The translations under genes were made by a program, and so were the position numbers. The notes under the pieces were generated by a model. That model was not told the DNA's origin. It saw nothing but the letters and a program-made list of their open reading frames with translations, and searched no databases. Below are positions 8,238 through 14,408 of a DNA stretch of 39,537 nt, one piece after another; position 1 is the stretch's first letter; the number at the start of each line of letters is the position of its first letter. The stretch covers positions 1-39,537 of the forward strand of contig MWFC01000018.1 in the NCBI GenBank assembly GCA_002071415.1, given 5' to 3'. The stretch is from Bacteroidetes bacterium ADurb.Bin012. GTDB lineage: Bacteria; Bacteroidota; Bacteroidia; Bacteroidales; TTA-H9.

Positions 8238-9776
8238 TTAATGGTTTGTTTTAGTGGTAGGTTGCTGAAGCATTTCGAGAATTTCTTCGATGATATTTCT
8301 CTCGTTGGCTAAGCGAGGAACCTTGTTTTGTCCACCTAACTTGTTGCGATTTTTCATCCATTGATAGAATGTTCCTCGAGGGACTTGCTGAATGATAGGA
8401 CTGGATAACACCATATCATGGAATCTCTTAGCCTCGTAATCGGAATTCACCGATTGAAGGGCTTTATCGAAAGTTTCGACGAAGCACTCGAAATCTTCGG
8501 GTGTTTTTTCGAATTCTACCAGCCACTGGTGAGCGCCATTTCTATTTTGGCTAAAATAGACCGGTGCGCCCGTATATTCGCTCAATTGAGCATTACATTC
8601 TTTACAAGCAATTTCGAAGGCACGTTCAACATTTTCGGCTATTACTTCTTCTCCGAAGGCATTGATAAAATGGCAGGTGCGGCCTGTAACTCTAAATTTG
8701 TATGGATTCTGACGGGTGAAAATTATAGTATCGCCCAGCATGTAACGCCACAATCCACTATTCGTAGAAATGAGCATGGCATAATTTTTCCCTAATTCGG
8801 TTTGCCATAGTGGTAGAGCATATTCGTCAGGTTGATCGATTTTATCTAAAGGAACAAATTCATAGAATATGCCATAATCCAGCATCAGCAGCATGGCCTT
8901 CTCCGACGAATCATCCTGAATACCAAAGAAACCTTCTGAAGCATTGTAGGTTTCGACATAATGGAGGTGTTGGAGTGAGATGAGTTTTTCGAACTCTTGC
9001 TTATAAGGTCTAAAGCTGACTCCTCCATGGAAAAAAACTTCCAATCGAGGCCATAACTCACCAATATGTTGCCTGTTCGTATCTTCAAGGATTCTTTTCA
9101 ACAATACAAGCGTCCAGCTCGGTACACCAATGATGCTGGTAACATTTTCTTTGATGGTAATTTGGGCCATCTTGGCAATTTTCTCTTCCCAGTTTTTCAT
9201 CAGGGCAACCTTAAGTTCTGGGGTGCTCCTTTTTGCAGCCCAAAATGGAAGATTTTGCATGAGGATAGCTGAAAGATCGCCTTCGACAATTTGATGATGA
9301 TTCACCCGGTGCAAGGTTTGCGAACCTCCCATTACTAAACTTTTCCCTGAGAAAAGACGGGTCTGAGGATAATGATTCACATAAATCGACAGCATATCCT
9401 TACCTGCCTTAAAATGACAATGATACAAGGATTCTTTGCTCAAAGGAATAAACTTGCTCTTATCGTTAGTAGTCCCCGATGATTTGGCAAACCACCTGAT
9501 AGGCGTATTCCATAATACGTTATTCTCGCCTTGCCTAACTCTTTCGATGTATGATTTTAATGATTCATAATCCTGAACAGGGACTTTCTTTCTAAAATCT
9601 TCATAATTATGTATTCGTTGATAATCATAAACTTTCCCCCATTCGGTATTTTTGGCAGATGTAATCAATTTCTCCAAAACCCAATTTTGAACTTCATACG
9701 CATGAAGCTCGAAATAATTGATTCGCTCGATTCTTCTTCTTAAATACCTCGAAATTAGAGTGTTTGTCAATGACAT
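8238..9776 (-). CDS. GH3 auxin-responsive promoter family protein
   Basis: 512 residues. GH3 proteins belong to the adenylate-forming superfamily; plant members conjugate amino acids to acyl substrates through an acyl-AMP intermediate. The bacterial Bacteroidota members have no settled substrate. All three nucleotide motifs are visible: SSGTTNDKSKFIPLS (residues ~99-113), YNASEGFFGIQ (the Y-x-A-S-E motif), and YMLGDTIIF, followed by the hinge and GRTCHFINAFGEEV. The enzyme should therefore bind ATP. It has a TACTTTTG -7 box at 9799-9806 and is followed by the deoxynucleoside kinase gene. No signal peptide. Confidence in family is high, in substrate none. Confidence 0.92.
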   Translation of the reverse strand: MSLTNTLISRYLRRRIERINYFELHAYEVQNWVLEKLITSAKNTEWGKVYDYQRIHNYEDFRKKVPVQDYESLKSYIERVRQGENNVLWNTPIRWFAKSSGTTNDKSKFIPLSKESLYHCHFKAGKDMLSIYVNHYPQTRLFSGKSLVMGGSQTLHRVNHHQIVEGDLSAILMQNLPFWAAKRSTPELKVALMKNWEEKIAKMAQITIKENVTSIIGVPSWTLVLLKRILEDTNRQHIGELWPRLEVFFHGGVSFRPYKQEFEKLISLQHLHYVETYNASEGFFGIQDDSSEKAMLLMLDYGIFYEFVPLDKIDQPDEYALPLWQTELGKNYAMLISTNSGLWRYMLGDTIIFTRQNPYKFRVTGRTCHFINAFGEEVIAENVERAFEIACKECNAQLSEYTGAPVYFSQNRNGAHQWLVEFEKTPEDFECFVETFDKALQSVNSDYEAKRFHDMVLSSPIIQQVPRGTFYQWMKNRNKLGGQNKVPRLANERNIIEEILEMLQQPTTKTNH

Positions 9777-9798
9777 CCTTTTATCCCGAATTTTCAGT

Positions 9799-9806
9799 CA
9801 AAAGTA
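9799..9806 (-). promoter_or_regulatory. -7 box upstream of the GH3-dNK pair
   Basis: TACTTTTG on the reverse strand, a perfect TAnnTTTG match, 22 bases before the ATG of the GH3-family gene. The -33 region is only T-rich. Confidence 0.5.
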
Positions 9807-10207
9807 ATGATTCCTGCGATTATATAAAAAGTAAAATTTCTGGCTCAACCATTCGACAAATTACAGTTGAACTCATTATTTATTCGAAATGCACAGCATG
9901 GGTACGGTTCTTCACTGGAAATTACTTTCTTACCCAAGCTACCTGTAAAAGGGCTTCGCTTCAACATCCATAAGCCTGCTATTAAATTTATGCTGATTTG
10001 TGATTCTAAAATTCTTATTTTTGCAATGGAGATTCTTTCGGTGAATTACAGCCCAGATTCTGTAAAATTCAATTGCTCTAAGAAAAGAGCATCAAGTTAG
10101 TATTCGACGGGCTGGCCCGAATGAAGGATTATTATACATATCGAGTGAAAGATTTTTACAATTGTAAAGCTAAACAGCAAATTTTGATTTGAAATATACA
10201 TCGAAAA
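9807..10207. other. Intergenic region with a leader or small ORF
   Basis: About 400 bases between divergent GH3 and rhodanese genes. A TATTTTTG box at 10016-10023 (forward) implies a transcript starting near 10030 and thus a leader of about 180 nt before the rhodanese ATG. A 24-codon frame, 10026-10100 (MEILSVNYSPDSVKFNCSKK..., TAG stop), lies immediately after the box; its ATG would sit at or before the transcript start, so I do not call it a gene. Confidence 0.4.
10016..10023 (+). promoter_or_regulatory. -7 box upstream of the rhodanese-like gene
   Basis: TATTTTTG, a perfect TAnnTTTG match; TTTG at 9997-10000 is 15 nt upstream, shorter than the usual spacing. Confidence 0.4.
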
Positions 10208-10639
10208 ATGATAACTGAAGAAAGTCTTCGACAATTTGGAGTTTTGATTCACGAGGTGAGGAATGTAAGTTCGGATGAGGCACTGGCTCTTCTATCTGAT
10301 GGGGCTGTTATACTGGATGTAAGGCCATTGTTCGAATCGGAATATCGTAGATTCGACGTAAAGGATGTAATTTACGCACCAGCCGAAGGATACGAATATT
10401 GGGTAAAAAATTTGCCCTTCGATCGTTGCTTAATTGTAGCCGACGCCAGTGGCCTAAAAAGCAGAACCATTGCCAGTCGTTTACTTGCCGATGGATTCCG
10501 GATGGTGGTAAACCTTAGTGGAGGATTGGTAGATTGGGAAAGAAGAGGTGCACCGGTAATTGTGGATAAATCGAAGCAACTTATGGGTTCCTGCCTTTGC
10601 CAGCTTAAACCATTCTATTATAAAAAAAGAAGGGAATAG
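10208..10639 (+). CDS. Rhodanese-like domain protein without the catalytic Cys
   Basis: 143 residues, single rhodanese fold. The N-terminal CH2A-like motif is seen as VILDVRPLFESEY (residues 34-46) and the C-terminal GGLVDWERRGAPV (105-117) is typical. The active-site loop, normally V-Y-C-x-S-G-x-R-S, reads VADASGLKS at 77-85, so Asp79 takes the place of the sulfur-accepting Cys. Sulfurtransferase activity at that position is therefore unlikely. The protein instead ends with a Cys-x-Cys (SCLCQ, Cys129 and Cys131) and a basic tail KKRRE, which could bind metal or act as a redox pair. Start: first ATG, with no better alternative. It stands alone on the forward strand with a long leader. Role unknown. 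Confidence 0.85.
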   Translation: MITEESLRQFGVLIHEVRNVSSDEALALLSDGAVILDVRPLFESEYRRFDVKDVIYAPAEGYEYWVKNLPFDRCLIVADASGLKSRTIASRLLADGFRMVVNLSGGLVDWERRGAPVIVDKSKQLMGSCLCQLKPFYYKKRRE

Positions 10640-10827
10640 TTTAAATTCATTATTATACAGGATAGTTTTTTAGCAAGTATTGTTATGGTTTAATTGTTTC
10701 GAGGCATGAGCCGCGAGAAGAACAAAAGTCAAAAAAGACGCGAGGTGAAGGGAATAGTGAACAGAGTTTGGAAAATACAAGATATGAGCGATCTTCTATA
10801 CCAAATACACAAATTATTTTTCAATAT

Positions 10828-11008
10828 TGCCAGAACCATTTTTAAATGTGACGGATTCTTTTACATTTAGGATTTTTGGAGATAAAACGGAGTTCCATAA
10901 AGAAACTCAAATAAGTTTATTTATGATTCCAATAATAAATTTTATTTCTTCAAGTGATTTAAATTGTCGATTCTTTTGTATTTATTTATAAAAAAAATGG
11001 TTCTGGCA
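10828..11008. repeat. 181-bp element with 16-bp terminal inverted repeats (MITE-like)
   Basis: Left arm 10828-10843 reads TGCCAGAACCATTTTT; right arm 10993-11008 is its exact reverse complement. The interior is AT-rich, non-coding, and has a partial direct repeat GATTCTTTT near 10854 and 10970. Size and layout fit a miniature inverted-repeat element, or one long hairpin. No target-site duplication could be recognised at the flanks. Confidence 0.45.
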
Positions 11009-11198
11009 TAAGCAAACTGCTCGACTATAAACCCGATGAAATAAAAACTCAAATTATTGGCAAGGTAAGAGATACACTTTTAATAACAAACATAAACCTT
11101 ATCAATTTAATAATTCCAACGATATGATGTTATATACAGTTGATTTAAAACATGATGAACAAATAGATAATATTAAACTTTCAGTAATAGCTTTTTAA
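10996..11198 (+). pseudogene. Frameshifted coding remnant, family unknown
   Basis: Two overlapping frames look like pieces of one protein: GSGISKLLDYKPDEIKTQII in one frame, then from about 11052, one frame over, KRYTFNNKHKPYQFNNSN continuing to ...KLSVIAF and a TAA at 11196-11198. Neither has a proper start. Composition (Asn/Lys/Tyr, no low complexity) suggests former coding sequence. I do not recognise the family. The inverted-repeat element ends inside its 5' edge. Confidence 0.3.
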
Positions 11199-11506
11199 CA
11201 ACCTGGTCAATTGTTTCAAAAATAAATTGTAAATAGAGGCTCATTTATGGTTTATAATTTTAAGGGAAAAACTCTGCCACTAAAAATTAATTTAGCATTC
11301 AATAATCTATTTTGATAATTAATATATTAATGTCCTAAAATAGAATTCATTATGCAAATCCAAAATTAATATAGTTTTCGAATAAATAAAATAAAGTAAA
11401 ATATTTTTCAAGATAAGGATGAAAAAATCATTCAATTATGTTGTGCAATCAATTTATACAGTCATTTTCGACGATGGAGGTTTTGATGAAGCGGTTTGAA
11501 AACTTA

Positions 11507-11905
11507 TTAAAAATTCTTTAAACCTGATTCCAGGCATTCCACAATTTTCTTCTTCAGTTTCCAGCAAGTCATTTGTCGTAGATTAAAATATCTGGCCAAT
11601 TCATAGCTCGAAATTTTGGGATTGTGGCAAACGATATTGGCAAATCGAAAGGCTTCCGGCAAAGGTAAACGGCAATAGTGAAAAATTGTATGGGCCTTGG
11701 CCGATTCTTCACGTTTACATCGCGTACACCGCCTCGAATATGGTGTATTCCCCTTACAATAATTGTTATGCCCGCAATTGCGACAAATATATCCGCCTTC
11801 CCATTTTTTCAAGGCTAAGTATTCCAAGCAAGATTCCTCACTGGCAAATTTTTTGCAGATGCCATTAAAATCAGTGTGATGAAATATTTCAACAATTCCA
11901 TCCAT
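11507..11905 (-). CDS. Stand-alone IS1595-type zinc-ribbon/HTH protein (no DDE domain)
   Basis: 132 residues. Residues ~20-65 match the pattern of the IS1595/ISXO2 transposase zinc ribbon: a SEESCLEYLALKKW helix, then CRNCGHNNYC and CTRCK, i.e. two CxxC knuckles. After it, ISSYELARYFNLRQMTCWKL is a helix-turn-helix. A complete IS1595 transposase would continue for about 150-200 residues with an ISXO2-like DDE nuclease; here the frame stops after GLKNF and nothing resembling that domain follows downstream. The frame is undamaged, has its own TACATTTG -7 box (11930-11937) and a 15-bp perfect palindrome over the start codon. Either a 3'-truncated IS or, as I infer, a retained DNA-binding protein. 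I recall similar short proteins in other Bacteroidota, which favours the second. Confidence 0.75.
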   Translation of the reverse strand: MDGIVEIFHHTDFNGICKKFASEESCLEYLALKKWEGGYICRNCGHNNYCKGNTPYSRRCTRCKREESAKAHTIFHYCRLPLPEAFRFANIVCHNPKISSYELARYFNLRQMTCWKLKKKIVECLESGLKNF

Positions 11906-11918
11906 GACAACATGTCAT
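11904..11918. promoter_or_regulatory. Palindromic operator-like site over the start codon of the zinc-ribbon gene
   Basis: ATGACAACATGTCAT: perfect 6-bp arms around a 3-nt centre. It lies between the predicted transcription start (about 11923, reverse strand) and overlaps the ATG (11903-11905), a position suited to autorepression. Confidence 0.4.
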
Positions 11919-11929
11919 ATTTAAAGTTC

Positions 11930-11937
11930 CAAATGTA
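11930..11937 (-). promoter_or_regulatory. -7 box of the zinc-ribbon/HTH gene
   Basis: TACATTTG on the reverse strand, a perfect TAnnTTTG match, 24 bases before the ATG. Confidence 0.45.
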
Positions 11938-12006
11938 AAATTTTATCTACTCGCAGTTTATTCAATAAAAACTCTATTCGTTCGAACATAAATGCATTTA
12001 ATTTGT

Positions 12007-12042
12007 TTTTGGGATGTTAGTCTCATATCGGTCTAATCTTTG
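12007..12042 (+). promoter_or_regulatory. Promoter of the thioredoxin array
   Basis: TTTTG (12007-12011), then TAATCTTTG (12034-12042), one base longer than TAnnTTTG. Expected start near 12049, downstream of the in-frame ATG at 12014, which therefore is not the translation start. Confidence 0.4.
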
Positions 12043-12121
12043 CAAAGATAAAAAAGTGATAAAAATGCGATTTGATTACAAGAATTCGTTTAATTTTGCT
12101 ACCTCAAAACCAAGTGTCGAT

Positions 12122-12631
12122 ATGAAGAAAATTTTTCTCTTTACGGGAATTGTTTTTATCTCTCTGTCATTCGTTTCATGTGGAAAGAATCAAAAGACTG
12201 AATCGACTGAAAGCAAATCGAAGGAAACAACTTCTCCCGTACAGATAATCAAGCTCGACAATGGACTTTTTTGCAAGACAATATGGGATTACACGAATTC
12301 ACCCGATCGATGGAAATATAGAGGTAACAAGCCGAGTGTCATAGATTTTTATGCTGATTGGTGCAAACCCTGTAAAATCGCCTCTCTCATTCTCGAAGAT
12401 TTAGCCAGGGAATATGCAGGGGAAGTGAATTTTTACAAAATTGATACTGATAGGGAAAAAGAATTAGCTACTCTATTTGGGATAAGGACCATACCTTCGT
12501 TTCTTTTTATTCCCAAAGAAGGCGAGCCCCGGATGACAGCCGGTATTGCCCCAGGGGAAGAAGCTACGCGTAAAATGTTCAACGATTATATTCAGCAATA
12601 CTGTCTGGGAAATTTTAGCGAAGCACAATAG
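12122..12631 (+). CDS. Thioredoxin-family lipoprotein (WCKPC)
   Basis: First of three tandem thioredoxin-fold genes. From ATG 12122 the product has 169 residues: a lipoprotein signal (MKKIFLFTGIVFISLSFVSC, Cys20 as lipidation site), a Thr/Ser/Lys-rich linker to ~40, then a thioredoxin domain with ADWCKPCK (redox Cys81/Cys84), KIDTD, and cis-Pro in IRTIPS. Expected to be anchored in a membrane facing the periplasm and to exchange thiols or disulfides. The frame is open up to 12014, but the promoter box lies downstream of that ATG and the lipoprotein signal begins exactly at 12122. A further Cys51 lies in the linker. The partner protein is unknown. Confidence 0.88.
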   Translation: MKKIFLFTGIVFISLSFVSCGKNQKTESTESKSKETTSPVQIIKLDNGLFCKTIWDYTNSPDRWKYRGNKPSVIDFYADWCKPCKIASLILEDLAREYAGEVNFYKIDTDREKELATLFGIRTIPSFLFIPKEGEPRMTAGIAPGEEATRKMFNDYIQQYCLGNFSEAQ

Positions 12632-12680
12632 TTTACCAATTGAATACAAATTTGATATACCAATCCAAAGGCCTGGAATA

Positions 12681-13160
12681 ATGAAAAAAATAAATTTAAA
12701 ACTCATACTCACCATTTTTGTGTTCACCTTCTCGATTCTGGATTTTTTTGGTCAAGCATCAACGAAAACCATTTCAAACGAAGGGAAAGTAATTTATCTA
12801 ACTTCAGCCGAGTTTAAAGAAAAGGTATTTAATTGGGAAAAAAGCCCTGAAAACTGGGTATTTGAAGGCGATCGGCCTTGTATTGTAGATTTCTATGCCG
12901 ATTGGTGCAAGCCATGTAGAATGGTTGCTCCTATTATGGAAGAGTTAGCCTTAAAATATAAAGGTAAACTAACCATTTACAAAGTGAATACGGATAAAGA
13001 AAAAGAGGTCTCGAGCGTATTCGGTATTCGCAGCATTCCCTCGGTTCTTTTCTGCCCCACGAAAGGGAAGCCACAGATGGCTACGGGTGCTTTACCCAAA
13101 GACACTTACATTCAGGTTATCGAGGAGTTTCTTCTGGGAAATAAAAAACAGACCCGATAA
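12681..13160 (+). CDS. Secreted thioredoxin-family protein (WCKPC)
   Basis: 159 residues from ATG 12681, 49 bases after the previous stop. N-terminal signal peptide MKKINLKLILTIFVFTFSIL followed by a likely cleavage near GQA (residues 24-26), then a thioredoxin domain with ADWCKPCRM (Cys76/Cys79), KVNTDKEKE and IRSIPS. It has no lipobox, so it should be soluble in the periplasm. The open frame reaches back to 12546, inside the preceding gene, but the signal peptide fixes the start. It is clearly a paralogue of both neighbours: blocks of the type VDFYADWCKPC, VFGIRSIPS and LFCPTKGKPQMATGALPKD recur in the third gene. Confidence 0.9.
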   Translation: MKKINLKLILTIFVFTFSILDFFGQASTKTISNEGKVIYLTSAEFKEKVFNWEKSPENWVFEGDRPCIVDFYADWCKPCRMVAPIMEELALKYKGKLTIYKVNTDKEKEVSSVFGIRSIPSVLFCPTKGKPQMATGALPKDTYIQVIEEFLLGNKKQTR

Positions 13161-13218
13161 CAAGAATCTAAATAATTACAATTCATTACGGTAAAATACA
13201 TAAACTCATTTCTATTCT

Positions 13219-13572
13219 ATGGAAAATTTAACGAAACAGACCTTTCTCGAAAAAGTTTTCGATTATGAAAAAAACGATCAATGGAAATTCGAGGGCAAAT
13301 TGCCATGCATCATTGATTTTTATGCAGACTGGTGCGGCCCTTGTAAGGTGGTAGCACCTATTCTGGAAGAATTATCGAAAGAATATGCTGGCAGGGTGAA
13401 TTTTTACAAGGTAGATACCGAAGCCGAGCAGGAACTGGCCGCAGCTTTTGGCATCAGAAGCATACCCTCTATTCTGTTCTGCCCCGTTGATGGTCAACCA
13501 CAAATGGCGGTGGGTGTATTACCAAAAGATAGCTTCAAACAAGCCATCGAAGATGTACTTTTAAAAGCATAA
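13219..13572 (+). CDS. trxA: Thioredoxin, cytosolic (WCGPC)
   Basis: 117 residues with no signal peptide, thus cytosolic; general disulfide reductase fed by thioredoxin reductase. Canonical active site ADWCGPCK (Cys39/Cys42), KVDTEAEQELAAAFGIRSIPS with cis-Pro. An additional Cys30 lies nine residues before the active site (also in the second paralogue), and another Cys in LFCPVDG. It follows the secreted paralogue by 58 bases and ends the array with an intrinsic terminator 20 bases on. The symbol reflects thioredoxin type; other trxA copies may exist elsewhere in the genome. Confidence 0.92.
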   Translation: MENLTKQTFLEKVFDYEKNDQWKFEGKLPCIIDFYADWCGPCKVVAPILEELSKEYAGRVNFYKVDTEAEQELAAAFGIRSIPSILFCPVDGQPQMAVGVLPKDSFKQAIEDVLLKA

Positions 13573-13592
13573 AATATCTTTCTATTTGCAAC

Positions 13593-13637
13593 AACCCGCA
13601 TAAAGATTCAAATATAAATCGCATGCGGGTTTTTTAT
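13593..13637 (+). terminator. Intrinsic terminator of the thioredoxin array
   Basis: Arms AACCCGCAT (13593-13601) and ATGCGGGTT (13623-13631) followed by a T-rich tail (TTTTTTATT), 20 bases past the trxA stop. Confidence 0.8.
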
Positions 13638-13750
13638 TGTGTTCGACACTGATATGGAAATAAAGAGACACATTATGGAATTCTCTATATTTTAGCATTT
13701 TCGATAATATTGCCTATCGAGAAATATCTTTTTAAAAAAAAATTCGAGAA

Positions 13751-14404
13751 ATGGATGTGTTGCTGAGTACTGCTTATTTCCCATGCATTGAATATTTGGC
13801 TGTCATAGGTGCGGCCGATCATATCTGGATTGAAAATCACGAAACGTACACACGGCAAACTTACCGTAACCGGTGTTATATAGCGGCTCCAAATGGCCGT
13901 CAAATGCTGATTATTCCGGTTATCAGGCCTTCAGGAAAACACACCTTCATCAATGAGGTTTTGATCGACAATAAGCAGCCATGGCAAAAAATTCACTGGC
14001 GTTCCATCGAAACTGCCTATAATCGGTCGGCTTTTTTTCTTTATTACAAAGATGAATTGGAAACTTTATTCATCGAACCCCAATATAAATTAATAGAATT
14101 TAATCAAAAAGCAGTTTATAAAATATTAAAATTACTTCATTTAGATAAAAATCTCTTTTTCACCGAAACTTATAGGCATAAAACAGGATCGGAGGTTCTC
14201 GATTTAAGAAATCGAATAGAACCCAACCGTCAGGGCCTATTGTCCGAATATCATTTCATCGACTATTTTCAACCTTTCGGCCCAAAATACGGTTTTCTAC
14301 CCAATCTGAGTGTGATAGATCTCTTATTTAATCAAGGGCCATACAGTTCTGATTATCTTCATAAAATGGCTCAGTATATCAAGAAAACAATCGAGAACGC
14401 ATGA
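13751..14404 (+). CDS. WbqC-like family protein
   Basis: 217 residues. Opens with LLSTAYFPCIEYLAVIGAAD, followed by an R-x-x-Y-R-N-R-x-x-I segment, LIIPVIRPSGKH, and a central KIHWRSIETAYNRSAFFLYY block; these match WbqC-like proteins, which occur in O-antigen and surface-glycan loci of some bacteria but whose biochemical role is not settled. No signal peptide or transmembrane helix. It is convergent with the HD phosphodiesterase gene, with only 4 bases between the two stop codons, so it ends a forward-strand unit. No other glycan gene adjoins it. Confidence 0.85.
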   Translation: MDVLLSTAYFPCIEYLAVIGAADHIWIENHETYTRQTYRNRCYIAAPNGRQMLIIPVIRPSGKHTFINEVLIDNKQPWQKIHWRSIETAYNRSAFFLYYKDELETLFIEPQYKLIEFNQKAVYKILKLLHLDKNLFFTETYRHKTGSEVLDLRNRIEPNRQGLLSEYHFIDYFQPFGPKYGFLPNLSVIDLLFNQGPYSSDYLHKMAQYIKKTIENA

Positions 14405-14408
14405 GGTT

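Larger units (their letters stand above)
10640..11506. other. Gene-poor AT-rich stretch with IR element and coding remnants
   Basis: About 870 bases without an intact gene. Contents: a 181-bp interval bounded by 16-bp perfect inverted repeats (10828-11008) and a forward-strand coding-like remnant (10996-11198). Bases 10640-10827 and 11199-11506 show nothing recognisable. Confidence 0.55.

Noticed and set aside
9867..10100. 77-codon forward frame between GH3 and rhodanese genes
   Set aside because: The predicted -7 box (10016-10023) lies inside the frame, so most of it would not be transcribed from that promoter; no domain seen.
13751..14404. WbqC-like gene as sign of an O-antigen locus
   Set aside because: No other glycan gene adjoins it; the neighbours are thioredoxins and a phosphodiesterase.
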